Source: Pseudomonas sp. TH41 (GTDB lineage: Bacteria; Pseudomonadota; Gammaproteobacteria; Pseudomonadales; Pseudomonadaceae). Taken from it: 64,000 bases of DNA. The translations under genes were made by a program, and so were the position numbers. How positions within the stretch are numbered: the first letter of the stretch is position 1; every line of letters starts with the position of its first letter. Shown here one piece after another: positions 26,201 to 36,954 of the stretch. The stretch spans positions 124,001 to 188,000 of the forward strand of contig NZ_JAEKFH010000003.1 of the NCBI RefSeq assembly GCF_016650695.1. The letters run 5' to 3'. The notes beneath the pieces were generated by a model, which had not been told where the DNA came from, ran no database searches, and was given only the letters and a program-made list of their open reading frames with translations.

Positions 26201-29196
26201 TGAGCACCTCCCTTACCAAACAGCGCGCCAAGCGAGGCACGCAATCGCGTCCACCAGCCGGTGGAGATGGCTTGGCCGCTGATCCGTTGCGACAGGCGAG
26301 TAAATATTTGTCCGATGATCACTTTCGAGGCCCCTTGCAACATTCGGCCGCCGACCGCCGCGACTTTGCCGCTGACCGCCACCTGGTATTGGTATTCCAG
26401 ACGTGTGTGGCCATTTTCCAGTTCGACGAAACGCACCTTGGCCTGACCCTGGGCCGAACCCATCGAGCTGCTGCCGGAACCGGACAGACGCAATGAATGC
26501 GGCGGGTCCAGATCACTCAGGGCAACCTTGGCCTCGAAGCGCGCACGGATCATGCCGACGCCGACGGTGACGTCTGCGCGGTAACGGTTTTCGCCTTCAA
26601 GCACGAGGTCGTGGCAACCGGGAATGATCGCCGCCAGCGTCTGCGGGTCGAGCAAGGTATCGAAGACCTGTTGCGGCGAAGCAGGAATCACCACCGAGTC
26701 GTTGGCCCGCAGTGCCGGTCCACCGGCAGGTGCTGCGTCCAGGTTTTCATCGGGCTCCATACCGGCGGGCCGTGGCGGCTCGTCGATCCCGATCAGCGTG
26801 CGTACTTTCGATGGTGTCAGAGGCAGACGGATGTCCGAGCGACCGAGGGCGTCGGCCACCGCGTTGGCGATGCATACCGGCGTGCTCATATTGTTGCCCT
26901 CGCCCACACCCTTGGCGCCCAGTGGGGTGAATGGCGATGGCGTTTCCATGTGCAGGATCACCGGTTCGATCACTTCCGGTGCGGTCGGCACCAGATAATC
27001 GGCGAAGGTCCCGGAGAGGAAGCTGCCGTCCTCGCCATAGGCGAATTCTTCCATCAGCGCCGCGCCGAGGCCCTGGGTGAAGCCACCACGAATCTGTCCA
27101 TCGACCAGCGCCGGGTTGAGCAGGCGGCCGGCGTCATGGCAGGTGACATAACGATCGATGTGGATCTCGCCGGTCATGCGGTCGATTTCCAGACCACAGA
27201 TGTCGAAGACAAAGCCGTAGCACAGCGAGCTATTGACCTGATCCTGGTCGTCCGGTGCCACCAATTGCGGCGGGCTCCAGAAGGCGGTTTCGCGTAGACC
27301 GCCACTTTCACCTTCCGGCAGCAGGCCCGGCGACCAGTGGGTCGCACCAGCAATCCGATGGAATGGCGCCACCGCCCCGCCATTGACCACAAAAATCTTG
27401 CCACCAGCGAAACGAATATCTTCGGGGCTGGCCTGCAATTGCTCGGCGGCAATCGCGGCGAGGCGATCGCGGATCTTCAGCGCCGCCTTGTAGACGGCAC
27501 CGGCCACAGCACCGGCAAAGCGGCTGGAATAGTTGCCAGAGGCAATCGACCAAGCGTCCTTCTGGGTATCCAGCTCGACGTTAACCACGATGGATTCCAG
27601 CGCAACCCCAAGCACTTCGGCGACGACCTGAGCGACAGTGGTTTGATGGCCCTGCCCTTGCGGTGCCGAGGACACGTGCACACTGACGTCACCCAACGGG
27701 CCGACGTTGATGGTTGCAGTTGCGACAGCGCCGTTTTTCGGACCGGCCTTGCGCCGCTCTTCGGGTGTCATCGCGGTTGTGATGTATCCCATGTTGGAAA
27801 TCGATGGTTCGATGACTGCGGCATAACCAATGCCATAGATTCGGCCTTCGGCACGCGCCTGATCACGACGTTTGAGCAACTCGTCGAGTCCACCGTCAGC
27901 CGCCGCCAAGGCAATGCCTGCCTGGTAATTGCCGGAATCTAGCAACGCACCGGCGGCCGCGCGATAAGGGAAGGCATCGGCCGGCACCAGGTTGCGGCGG
28001 ATCACGTCCAACGGATCAAGCTTCAACTGCACGGCGATGTGTTGCAGCAGCCGCTCAAGGGCGAAATACACCTGCGGGCCACCAAAACCACGGTTCAGAC
28101 CGGAAGGGGTTTTGTTGGTCAGCACCACTCGGTTGCGCACTTGCAAATTGCGGATCGCGTAGGCACCCGTCAGGTTGCCGTGCATGCGGTAGAAAGTCGC
28201 CGGTTCGGGCGCTCTCAGGTAGGCACCACAATCGTCGATCTGGTCATAACGCAAAGCGGTGATGCGGCCATCTGCTTCTACCGCCGCTTCAATTTCGGTC
28301 ACCCGATTGGTCGCCGAAGAGGCCCCCTGAAGATGTTCCAGACGGTCCTCGACCCACTTCACCGGTGCACCGACCTTGCGTGACGCCAGGCCCATCATCA
28401 CCACGTAAGGGAAAACCCCTTGCTTGATGCCAAAGCTGCCGCCGGAATCTTTCGGTGTGCGCAAACGCAAGCGGTTGCCTGGCACATTCAGTGCCCGGGC
28501 CATGACCGTGTGCAACGCATAGGGACCCTGGAAATTGGCCAGCACGTCATAAATGCCGGTGGCGCGCTCGTACTGAGCCAGCACCACATAGCATTCAATG
28601 GGTGTGCAGGAACTGCGCGGAAACTTCACTTTGAGCGAGACCTTGTGCGGCGCCTGCTCGAAGGCCTGCTCCGGCTCGCCATAACGAAAGCGCCGTTCGT
28701 TGACCACGTTGCTGCCGACAGCTTCGTGCAGGATCGGCGCCTGTTCGGCGCTGGCCAGTTCGGGATCGATGATCGGGAGCAGCGGCTCGTATTCAACGCG
28801 CACACCCTCGATGGCGTCCTCGGCCAGATAGCGGCTTTCAGCGATCACCACGGCCACCGGCTCTCCGACGTAACGCACCTTGTCCACGGCGACGCACCAG
28901 TGCTCCATTGGCTGACGTACACCCACCGGGAACGGCAGCGCCCAGCGTTTGACGTCTTCGCCGACCAGCACGCCGTGCACGCCTTTCATCAGCAGCGCAC
29001 TGGAAAAGTCCACCGAGGTGATCCGCGCATGAGCGTGGGGTGAACGGATGATCGCCGCATGTAGCGTACCCGGAGGGATCGCAGCGTCATCGGCATAGCA
29101 GCCGAGGCCGCGCAACAATGCAGCGTCCTCGACACGGGTCTGACGGGCGCCGATGTGGCCGGTCTGGCTTTCGGTAGCAGGTTGGAAACTAGTCAT
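26197..29196 (-). CDS. Molybdenum hydroxylase large subunit fused to a CoxG-like (SRPBCC) domain
   Basis: 999 residues. About 1-790 is the molybdopterin-binding catalytic subunit (xanthine dehydrogenase/CoxL family). It has SGGSFGIKQGV, GLNRGFGGPQ, the PQGQGHQTTVAQV loop and the C-terminal GAKGVGEGNN containing the catalytic Glu. The CO dehydrogenase active-site signature AYRCSFR is absent, so this is a hydroxylase, not a CO dehydrogenase. After a proline-rich linker (about 795-825) comes a CoxG-like SRPBCC domain (VVIPASPQQVFDTLLDPQTL to the end). CoxG is usually a separate protein that anchors or assembles the enzyme at the membrane, so the fusion is unusual. It is the first gene of the cluster on this strand. 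Confidence 0.87.
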   Translation of the reverse strand: MTSFQPATESQTGHIGARQTRVEDAALLRGLGCYADDAAIPPGTLHAAIIRSPHAHARITSVDFSSALLMKGVHGVLVGEDVKRWALPFPVGVRQPMEHWCVAVDKVRYVGEPVAVVIAESRYLAEDAIEGVRVEYEPLLPIIDPELASAEQAPILHEAVGSNVVNERRFRYGEPEQAFEQAPHKVSLKVKFPRSSCTPIECYVVLAQYERATGIYDVLANFQGPYALHTVMARALNVPGNRLRLRTPKDSGGSFGIKQGVFPYVVMMGLASRKVGAPVKWVEDRLEHLQGASSATNRVTEIEAAVEADGRITALRYDQIDDCGAYLRAPEPATFYRMHGNLTGAYAIRNLQVRNRVVLTNKTPSGLNRGFGGPQVYFALERLLQHIAVQLKLDPLDVIRRNLVPADAFPYRAAAGALLDSGNYQAGIALAAADGGLDELLKRRDQARAEGRIYGIGYAAVIEPSISNMGYITTAMTPEERRKAGPKNGAVATATINVGPLGDVSVHVSSAPQGQGHQTTVAQVVAEVLGVALESIVVNVELDTQKDAWSIASGNYSSRFAGAVAGAVYKAALKIRDRLAAIAAEQLQASPEDIRFAGGKIFVVNGGAVAPFHRIAGATHWSPGLLPEGESGGLRETAFWSPPQLVAPDDQDQVNSSLCYGFVFDICGLEIDRMTGEIHIDRYVTCHDAGRLLNPALVDGQIRGGFTQGLGAALMEEFAYGEDGSFLSGTFADYLVPTAPEVIEPVILHMETPSPFTPLGAKGVGEGNNMSTPVCIANAVADALGRSDIRLPLTPSKVRTLIGIDEPPRPAGMEPDENLDAAPAGGPALRANDSVVIPASPQQVFDTLLDPQTLAAIIPGCHDLVLEGENRYRADVTVGVGMIRARFEAKVALSDLDPPHSLRLSGSGSSSMGSAQGQAKVRFVELENGHTRLEYQYQVAVSGKVAAVGGRMLQGASKVIIGQIFTRLSQRISGQAISTGWWTRLRASLGALFGKGGAQ

Positions 29197-29359
29197 TTTT
29201 TTCGCGGCTCTTGTTGTTATGCAGCGCGATAGCGTTAGAGCCGAGTGTGTGAGAAAGGCGCAGGGAGCGCCTTGCCTGGGGAGAGGGAGTTCTGCGTTGG
29301 GGTCTGAAAATTTGCCTTAGCGTCTGATTTTCAGGACTGGGACCAGACAGAATTGCCGG

Positions 29360-31570
29360 TCAGGGATGGGACGCGGGATGGCTCAGGAAAGCTTCGATTT
29401 CTGCATAGGGCATCGGTTTGGCAAAGTAATACCCCTGAAAAATATCGCAACGACTGCCCTTCAGGAAATCCACCTGCGACGCAGTTTCCACGCCTTCGGC
29501 GACCACCGTCAGGCTGAGGTGATGGGCCATGGAAATAATGCCTTGGGTGATCGCTGCATCGTGATGGTCGGTGGTGATTTCCTGGATGAACGAGCGGTCA
29601 ATCTTGATCTTGTCGATGGGCAACCGCTTGAGGTAGCTGAGGCTGGAAAAACCGGTGCCGAAATCATCAAGAGCAATGCGCACCCCCAACGCCTTGAGCC
29701 GGTGCAACGTGTCGATCGCCTGTTCAGCGTTATGCAACAGAAGCGACTCGGTGATCTCCAGCTCCAACTGCTCACCACTGAGACCATGTTTCTCCAGGGT
29801 GGCTTGGACACACTGGACGAAATTGCCACGCTGAAAATGCATCGGCGAAATATTCACGGCCACCGAAATGCCCGTGATGCCCTGCTCGCCTAGCTGGCGC
29901 AGCTGCGCGCAGGCCGTATCGAGTACCCAAAGGCTCAGCGGGATGATCTGACCACTGTCTTCTGCCACCGGCACAAACACCGCTGGTGAGATAAATCCTT
30001 TTTCCGGATGCTCCCAGCGCAGCAACGCTTCGATCCCGACTACCCGACACGTGTGCGCTTCTATCTGCGGTTGATAATGCAACTTGAACGACTGTGTTTC
30101 GATAGCCTTTTGCAGGTCATTGCGCAGGCTCGCGTGCTCGCAAACGCGCTGATTAAGATCGCTGGTGTACCATTGAAAGTTGTTGCGCCCTTGCTGCTTG
30201 GCTTTGTACATGGCCATGTCAGCCTGCTGGATTAGCTGCATCGGCTGCTCGATGTGACCATCGCTCAGGGTGATGCCGACACTTGCACTCACGTGCAGGT
30301 CAATGCCCTGGATGCAGTAGGGTCTGGCAATGCTGGCCATCAATCGCTCCGTCACCGGTACAACGTCCTCATCACGCAGCAGGTCCGGCAGCAGCACGAT
30401 GAATTCGTCACCGCCCATGCGCACGATGGTGTCACCGGGACGAACCTGCTGGGTCATACGCTGCGCCACCTCAATCAGCACCTGATCGCCGAAGTAGTGC
30501 CCGATCGAATCGTTGATGGATTTGAATCCATCCAGATCAATGCACATCACCGCCAGACGACGCTTACGCCGACGACTGATGTGACAATCCAGAATAAGCC
30601 GGTCTTCAAGCGAAACACGGTTAAGCAAACCGGTCAGCCGGTCATGGCTGGCGTTGAAGCTCAATTGGCGCTCGAAATGCTTCTGCTCGCTGATGTCTCG
30701 GGCAATGCCAAATACCCCGACGATCTCTCCGTTGACCATGATCGGCAGGTTAGAGATGTCCATGGTCAACAGTTTTTCACTCTCGTCGCGAACCCGCGCC
30801 TCGAAGCGCTGAGGCGCTCCGGCGCGGGCTGCGGAAAAATGCTGACTGACCCGTTCCAGGTCTTCTTCGAGCACCAGATGGGAAAAGTGATGACCAATGA
30901 AATTGGTTGCAGTGTGCGGTTTCAGCTTCAGGCCTGCTGGATTCACACTCTGGATGTTGCCGACCAGATCGAGGGCGAACACCGGGTTGGGGTTGTAGGT
31001 GAACAATGAACGAAAACGTTGTTCGCTTTCCTCCAGACGTTGGCCGTCGCGCTCATGGCGGATCGCAATGACTGCCAGTTGGGCTGCAAAGGCCAGTCGT
31101 TGAATCTGCGCCTCGTCCGGCGCATGAGCGCGATTCTGGTACAGGGCAAATGTACCCAACACGTTTCCTTGATGGGAGAGCAAAGGCACCGACCAGCAGG
31201 AACGCAGGTTATGCCCCAACGCCAGGCTGCGGAAACGCTCCCAGTTTGGGTCCCGAGCGATGTCTTCGGTGACCACTAGCTCGCGCCGGAACGCTGCGGT
31301 GCCGCAGGTTCCTTCCTGTGGACCAATGGCCATTCCATGAATCGCCTCGCTGTACTCGGCCGGCAGGCCGGGCGCCGCGCCGCTCAGCAAGTGTCTGCCC
31401 TCGGCATCAGTGAGCAGGATAGAGCAGAAGGTTTCGGGGGCCTGTGCGTCGAGCATCTGGCAAATGGCGCAGAGTATGTCGCCGAGATGATGATCGGTCG
31501 CGATCATACCGAGAATGTCACGTTGCGACTCGGGGAGTGTCTTGCTGTGAAAGCTAGGACGAGTATTCAT
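29360..31570 (-). CDS. Bifunctional diguanylate cyclase/phosphodiesterase (GAF-PAS-GGDEF-EAL)
   Basis: 736 residues from the ATG at 31570, preceded by AGGAACC. Domains in order: GAF (about 20-165), PAS (about 180-300), GGDEF with intact RMGGDEFIVLL (about 400), and EAL with intact GIEALLRWEHP (about 505) and later DDFGTGFSSLSYL. Both catalytic signatures are kept, so it may both make and break cyclic di-GMP, with the GAF and PAS domains sensing a ligand or redox signal. No membrane segment is visible, so it is cytoplasmic. It is monocistronic. Confidence 0.9.
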   Translation of the reverse strand: MNTRPSFHSKTLPESQRDILGMIATDHHLGDILCAICQMLDAQAPETFCSILLTDAEGRHLLSGAAPGLPAEYSEAIHGMAIGPQEGTCGTAAFRRELVVTEDIARDPNWERFRSLALGHNLRSCWSVPLLSHQGNVLGTFALYQNRAHAPDEAQIQRLAFAAQLAVIAIRHERDGQRLEESEQRFRSLFTYNPNPVFALDLVGNIQSVNPAGLKLKPHTATNFIGHHFSHLVLEEDLERVSQHFSAARAGAPQRFEARVRDESEKLLTMDISNLPIMVNGEIVGVFGIARDISEQKHFERQLSFNASHDRLTGLLNRVSLEDRLILDCHISRRRKRRLAVMCIDLDGFKSINDSIGHYFGDQVLIEVAQRMTQQVRPGDTIVRMGGDEFIVLLPDLLRDEDVVPVTERLMASIARPYCIQGIDLHVSASVGITLSDGHIEQPMQLIQQADMAMYKAKQQGRNNFQWYTSDLNQRVCEHASLRNDLQKAIETQSFKLHYQPQIEAHTCRVVGIEALLRWEHPEKGFISPAVFVPVAEDSGQIIPLSLWVLDTACAQLRQLGEQGITGISVAVNISPMHFQRGNFVQCVQATLEKHGLSGEQLELEITESLLLHNAEQAIDTLHRLKALGVRIALDDFGTGFSSLSYLKRLPIDKIKIDRSFIQEITTDHHDAAITQGIISMAHHLSLTVVAEGVETASQVDFLKGSRCDIFQGYYFAKPMPYAEIEAFLSHPASHP

Positions 31571-31720
31571 GGTGGTTCCTGAAGACTCTCGAGGTCGTCC
31601 GGTCTTCAGAGAGCCTGAAATAGTGGGCGGCCGATCACTGTCCACTAGTGCGTCGGGCGCGCACTTTATAAAGTACCGATCCAGCCAAAAAAAGGCTCAG
31701 ATTCACAATAAAAAACAGCA

Positions 31721-31843
31721 TCAGATTGACACCGTTTGGCAGATGTCGCTTTCCTCGAGTCGCGGCAAAATTTCTCGGCCAACTTCATCCGGCGCAAGCT
31801 CAAGTGAATCGGGCTCCGGTGAATGGTCGGGATGTTCGGCCAT
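31721..31843 (-). CDS. Possible 40-residue acidic protein
   Basis: A short ORF starting ATG at 31843, giving MAEHPDHSPEPDSLELAPDE followed by VGREILPRLEES. It is acidic with Pseudomonas-like codon use, but the ribosome site is weak. Apart from this ORF, the stretch 31571-31931 shows nothing I can identify. Confidence 0.25.
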   Translation of the reverse strand: MAEHPDHSPEPDSLELAPDEVGREILPRLEESDICQTVSI

Positions 31844-31931
31844 TTCGATGTGACTTCAGCTCACTCGGAAAGCAGTGAGAATTCCACTCAGAGCCAGTCG
31901 TTTTGTAGGGGTAAAAGCCCCTGAAAATAAA

Positions 31932-31964
31932 AAGGGGTCGCGAGATAAAATCTCGCAACCCCTT
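31932..31964 (-). terminator. Rho-independent terminator of tRNA-Pro
   Basis: A 15-bp stem with one mismatch (AAGGGGT..GCGAGAT / ATCTCGC..ACCCCTT) and a 3-base loop. On the minus strand it is followed by TTTTTATTTT. It lies 8 bases beyond the tRNA 3' end. Confidence 0.9.
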
Positions 31965-31972
31965 GAATTATA

Positions 31973-32049
31973 TGGTCGGGACGGAGTGATTCGAACACTC
32001 GACCCCTAGCACCCCATGCTAGTGCGCTACCGGACTGCGCTACGCCCCG
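31973..32049 (-). tRNA. tRNA-Pro (anticodon GGG)
   Basis: A 77-base cloverleaf with encoded CCA. The acceptor CGGGGCG pairs with CGTCCCG (one G-T). The anticodon stem CTAGC/GCTAG encloses the 7-base loop ATGGGGT, placing GGG at positions 34-36. The T arm is GAGTG-TTCGAAT-CACTC. Confidence 0.97.
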
Positions 32050-32138
32050 ACTAGGCGTGAAACCTGTTCCTCTCCTCGAGGAACGCTCAAGAATATATCG
32101 CAAGCTTTTGAAAACTGGAAGTATTTAAAAGCAGGAAT

Positions 32139-32495
32139 TTATTTCTTGAGCACAACCAGCACGTCTTCCAATTCAGCGATCATCTGCCGAATCATTTGCT
32201 TGTATTGGGTGGTGTCGTCTTTGGCTTCATCGCCGGACAAACGCAAGCGTGCGCCGCCGATGGTGAACCCCTGATCGTAAAGAAGCGCGCGGATCTGCCG
32301 GATCATCAGCACGTCTTGTCGCTGATAATACCGGCGGTTTCCGCGGCGTTTCACGGGGTTGAGTTGAGGAAACTCCTGCTCCCAGTAGCGCAGCACGTGC
32401 GGTTTTACCGCACACAGCTCGCTGACTTCACCGATGGTGAAGTAGCGTTTGCCTGGGATGACGGGTAGCTCGTCGTTATGACTTGGTTCCAGCAT
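32139..32495 (-). CDS. MerR-family transcriptional regulator (CueR/HspR-like winged helix)
   Basis: 118 residues from the ATG at 32495. The MerR DNA-binding domain is at the N-terminus ([20 protein letters not shown], then [10 protein letters not shown] and RRYYQRQD). A short helical tail ([14 protein letters not shown]) follows. No Cys cluster for metal sensing is seen. The gene starts 20 bases inside the end of ihfA, and this MerR-type gene directly after ihfA is a standard Pseudomonas arrangement. Its target is unknown. Confidence 0.85.
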   Translation of the reverse strand: MLEPSHNDELPVIPGKRYFTIGEVSELCAVKPHVLRYWEQEFPQLNPVKRRGNRRYYQRQDVLMIRQIRALLYDQGFTIGGARLRLSGDEAKDDTTQYKQMIRQMIAELEDVLVVLKK

Positions 32496-32778
32496 AAGCC
32501 TCAACTCGGGCCTTCAACTTCTGCCCTGGACGAAAGGTGACCACACGGCGAGCCGTGATCGGGATTTCTTCACCCGTTTTCGGATTGCGGCCAGGCCGCT
32601 GGCGTTTGTCCCGAAGGTCGAAATTGCCGAAACCGGACAATTTGACTTGTTCGTTGTCTTCAAGAGCGTGCCTGATTTCTTCAAAAAACAGTTCGACCAA
32701 TTCCTTGGCCTCCCGTTTATTCAGGCCCAGCTCTTCATACAGACGTTCCGCCATCTCAGCTTTCGTCAGAGCCCCCAT
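32476..32778 (-). CDS. ihfA: Integration host factor subunit alpha
   Basis: A 100-residue HU/IHF-family DNA-bending protein with the signature [28 protein letters not shown] arm (about residues 45-70), which includes the DNA-intercalating Pro. It heterodimerises with IhfB and bends DNA for recombination, replication and transcription. It begins 3 bases after the pheT stop, the conserved pheST-ihfA arrangement of gamma-proteobacteria. Confidence 0.97.
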   Translation of the reverse strand: MGALTKAEMAERLYEELGLNKREAKELVELFFEEIRHALEDNEQVKLSGFGNFDLRDKRQRPGRNPKTGEEIPITARRVVTFRPGQKLKARVEAYAGTKS

Positions 32779-32781
32779 ACG

Positions 32782-35163
32782 TCACTTCCTTAACGTGGCG
32801 TTCAACCTTTGTTCGAGCGAGGTGAGGATGTTTTGCGTCGTGGTATTCACCTCATCGTCATTAAGAGTGCGCGATGGATGCTGCCAGGTCAAGCCAACTG
32901 CAAGGCTTTTTCTATGCGGATCAATACCTTTACCCTGATACACGTCAAATAGCCTGAGGTCTGTCAGCCACTCGCCTGCATTTTCACGGATTACGTCCAG
33001 TACGGCACTGGCTGCAACGCCTGTATCGGCCAGCAGGGCCAGGTCACGACGCACTTCAGGAAAGCGCGATAACTCCTGGAATTTAGGCATTTTGCCCAAC
33101 GCCACTTCGGACAGAACCAGCTCGAAAACGAAGACCGGACGGTCGAGACCGAGGGTTTTCGATAATTCAGGGTGGATTGCGCCGACGAAACCGACCAAGC
33201 GGCCTTCACGCTCGATGCGTGCGGTTTGACCCGGGTGCAACGCAGGGTGTTTGCCGGGCACAAACGTGAACGAATCCAGTGCACCGGCGAAGCCCAGCAC
33301 CGCTTCCACGTCGGCTTTGACGTCGAAGAAATCCACGACATCGCGACCTTGCGCCCAACCTTCCGGCAGGCGGCTACCGCAAACAACGCCCGCCATCATC
33401 GGCTCTTGCTTCAGGCCTTCCAACTGACCGACGAAGCGCAGGCCGCTTTCGAACAGACGGACGCGATCCTGTTGACGGTTCAGGTTGTGCTGAAGTGCCT
33501 TCACCAGACCCGGCCACAAGGACGAGCGCATAGCCGCCATGTCGTTCGAAATCGGGTTGGCCAGTAGCAGCGGTTCAACACCAGGATTAAACAACTCGAA
33601 TTGTTTCGGATCGATGAAGCTGTAGGTGATCGCTTCCTGGTAACCACGAGCCACCAGCAGACGACGCAGTTCAGGCAGATCGCTACGGGCTTCAGCCTTG
33701 GCTTGTGGCGCCAGACGGGCTTGTGGGTAGCGAACTGGCAGACGGTTGTAACCGTATAGACGGGCCAGTTCTTCGATCAGGTCGACTTCCAGACTGATAT
33801 CAAAGCGGTGGCTTGGCACTTCGACGCGCCATTGCCCTGCCCCGTCGGCAGAAACGGACAGACCCAACGCGTTGAGCAGACGCTCGACTTCGGCCGAATC
33901 CATTTCCATACCCAACATCTGGGTAATGCGCTGCGCCCGCAGAGTGACCGGCGCGATCTTTGGCAGATGCTGTTCGCTGACGGTTTCGATGATCGGGCCG
34001 GCTTCGCCGCCAGTGATCTCCAGCAGCAGGCCAGTGGCGCGTTCCATGGCTTCGCGGGCCAGTTGCCAGTCAACGCCACGCTCGTAGCGATGCGAAGCGT
34101 CGGTGTGCAGGCCATAGGAACGCGCCTTGCCCGCAACGGCGATCTGATCGAAGAACGCGCTTTCAAGGAAAATATCGCGAGTGGTCGCGGTGTTGACGCC
34201 GCTGTGCTCGCCCCCCATGACGCCGGCAATTGCCAAGGCGCGGGTGTGGTCGGCAATCACTAGCGTATCGCTACGCAGGCTGACTTCCTGGCCGTCGAGC
34301 AGAACCAGCTTCTCGCCTTCTTCGGCCATGCGCACGCGGATGCCGCCATTAATTTCGGCGAGATCGAAAGCGTGCAGCGGTTGACCCAGCTCTAGCATCA
34401 CGTAGTTGGTGATGTCGACAGCCGCGTCGATGCTGCGCACGTCAGCACGACGCAGGCGCTCGACCATCCACAGCGGCGTAGGTTTGGACAGGTCGACGTT
34501 ACGGATCACACGACCCAGGTAACGCGGGCAAGCGGCTGGCGCCAGCACTTCAATCGAACGCACTTCGTCGTGCGCCGCTGGAACGGTAGCAACGACCGGA
34601 CGGGTGACTTCGGCGGCGTACAGCGCGCCGACTTCGCGAGCCAGACCGGCTAGGGACAGGCAGTCGCCGCGGTTCGGGGTCAGGTCGACTTCGATGCTCG
34701 CGTCGTCCAGGTTCAGGTATTCGCGAATGTCCTGACCAACCGGCGCATCGGCCGGCAGCTCCATCAGGCCATCGTTGCCTTCACCGACTTGCAGCTCGAC
34801 TTGCGAGCACAGCATGCCGTTGGACTCAACGCCACGCAGCTTGGCTTTCTTGATTTTGAAGTCGCCTGGAAGCTCGGCACCGATCATGGCGAACGGGATC
34901 TTCAGGCCCGGGCGCACGTTAGGCGCGCCGCATACCACCTGGAAGGTCTCCGAGCCATTGCTGACCTGGCACACACGCAGCTTGTCAGCGTCCGGGTGCT
35001 GCTCGGTGCTCAGCACCTCGCCCACGACCACACCACTGAATTCACCGGCGGCCGGCGTAACGCTATCGACCTCAAGACCGGCCATCGACAGACGAGCAAC
35101 CAGCTCGTCGCGACTTACCTGCGGGCTTACCCAGCCACGCAGCCATTGTTCACTGAATTTCAT
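32782..35163 (-). CDS. pheT: Phenylalanyl-tRNA synthetase beta subunit
   Basis: 793 residues, normal for bacterial PheT. The N-terminal tRNA-binding OB domain is at about 40-150 (VVGEVLSTEQHPDADKLRVC). The B3/B4 editing domain, B5 domain and catalytic-like core follow, with the C-terminal anticodon-binding FDX-ACB domain at about 700-793 (SRFPEVRRDLALL ... ). It forms the alpha2beta2 enzyme with PheS, 26 bases upstream. Confidence 0.97.
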   Translation of the reverse strand: MKFSEQWLRGWVSPQVSRDELVARLSMAGLEVDSVTPAAGEFSGVVVGEVLSTEQHPDADKLRVCQVSNGSETFQVVCGAPNVRPGLKIPFAMIGAELPGDFKIKKAKLRGVESNGMLCSQVELQVGEGNDGLMELPADAPVGQDIREYLNLDDASIEVDLTPNRGDCLSLAGLAREVGALYAAEVTRPVVATVPAAHDEVRSIEVLAPAACPRYLGRVIRNVDLSKPTPLWMVERLRRADVRSIDAAVDITNYVMLELGQPLHAFDLAEINGGIRVRMAEEGEKLVLLDGQEVSLRSDTLVIADHTRALAIAGVMGGEHSGVNTATTRDIFLESAFFDQIAVAGKARSYGLHTDASHRYERGVDWQLAREAMERATGLLLEITGGEAGPIIETVSEQHLPKIAPVTLRAQRITQMLGMEMDSAEVERLLNALGLSVSADGAGQWRVEVPSHRFDISLEVDLIEELARLYGYNRLPVRYPQARLAPQAKAEARSDLPELRRLLVARGYQEAITYSFIDPKQFELFNPGVEPLLLANPISNDMAAMRSSLWPGLVKALQHNLNRQQDRVRLFESGLRFVGQLEGLKQEPMMAGVVCGSRLPEGWAQGRDVVDFFDVKADVEAVLGFAGALDSFTFVPGKHPALHPGQTARIEREGRLVGFVGAIHPELSKTLGLDRPVFVFELVLSEVALGKMPKFQELSRFPEVRRDLALLADTGVAASAVLDVIRENAGEWLTDLRLFDVYQGKGIDPHRKSLAVGLTWQHPSRTLNDDEVNTTTQNILTSLEQRLNATLRK

Positions 35164-35189
35164 CCTGCTCTCCTAAGAATTCGTTACGA

Positions 35190-36260
<1,071 letters not shown>

Positions 36261-36315
36261 ATGACGTTTAACACCTGGCCCCACAGAGATGAGGCCGGGT
36301 GACTGTCGGGGGTAC

Positions 36316-36672
36316 TTAAGCCAAGGTGGCTTTAGCTTTCTCGACAATCGCAGCAAACGCCGCTTTTTCGTTCACTGCCAGATCAGCCAGAACCTTACGG
36401 TCGATCTCGATGGACGCTTTTTTCAGGCCGGCGATGAAACGGCTGTAGGACAGGCCGTTGATACGTGCACCAGCGTTGATACGAGCGATCCACAGAGCGC
36501 GGAACTGACGTTTTTTCTGACGACGGTCACGGTAGGCGTATTGGCCTGCCTTGATTACCGCTTGCTTGGCAACACGGAATACGCGCGAGCGAGCGCCGTA
36601 GTAGCCTTTAGCAAGTTTCAGAATTTTTTTGTGACGTTTACGGGCAATGACGCCACGCTTTACACGAGCCAT
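36316..36672 (-). CDS. rplT: 50S ribosomal protein L20
   Basis: A 118-residue L20 with the basic, helical sequence start [20 protein letters not shown] and the rRNA-binding [17 protein letters not shown] segment. It is essential for early 50S assembly and, in other bacteria, represses translation of its own operon. It lies 27 bases after rpmI. Confidence 0.98.
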   Translation of the reverse strand: MARVKRGVIARKRHKKILKLAKGYYGARSRVFRVAKQAVIKAGQYAYRDRRQKKRQFRALWIARINAGARINGLSYSRFIAGLKKASIEIDRKVLADLAVNEKAAFAAIVEKAKATLA

Positions 36673-36699
36673 GAGTTACTTCCTCTATTCTTGACTAAA

Positions 36700-36894
36700 T
36701 TAACGAAGGCGCAGCATGCGCTCGACTTTTGCCACGTCACACGGTGCCAGCAAGCTGCTACCGCGCAGTTGACGCTTACGCTTGGTCGACATTTTAGTCA
36801 GGATGTGGCTCTTGAAAGCGTGCTTGTGCTTGATACCGTTAGCAGTTTTCAGAAACCGCTTAGCAGCACCACTTTTAGTTTTCATTTTTGGCAT
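36700..36894 (-). CDS. rpmI: 50S ribosomal protein L35
   Basis: 64 residues, highly basic: [20 protein letters not shown] at the start and [10 protein letters not shown] at the end, the full L35 length. Encoded in the order infC-rpmI-rplT. Confidence 0.98.
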   Translation of the reverse strand: MPKMKTKSGAAKRFLKTANGIKHKHAFKSHILTKMSTKRKRQLRGSSLLAPCDVAKVERMLRLR

Positions 36895-36954
36895 GTTCGG
36901 ATACTCCGCATTCAGTTGATAAACATAATCAGAAGGCCTGCCGTGCCCTATTGA

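Noticed and set aside
26497..27297. Plus-strand frames opposite the molybdenum hydroxylase genes
   Set aside because: Antisense shadows of well-supported subunits with intact cofactor motifs.
24891..29196. Aerobic CO dehydrogenase (coxMSL)
   Set aside because: The large subunit lacks the AYRCSFR active-site loop; the family likeness is only to general molybdenum hydroxylases.
31888..32103. 71-codon frame across tRNA-Pro
   Set aside because: It reads through the tRNA gene and its terminator; not a protein gene.
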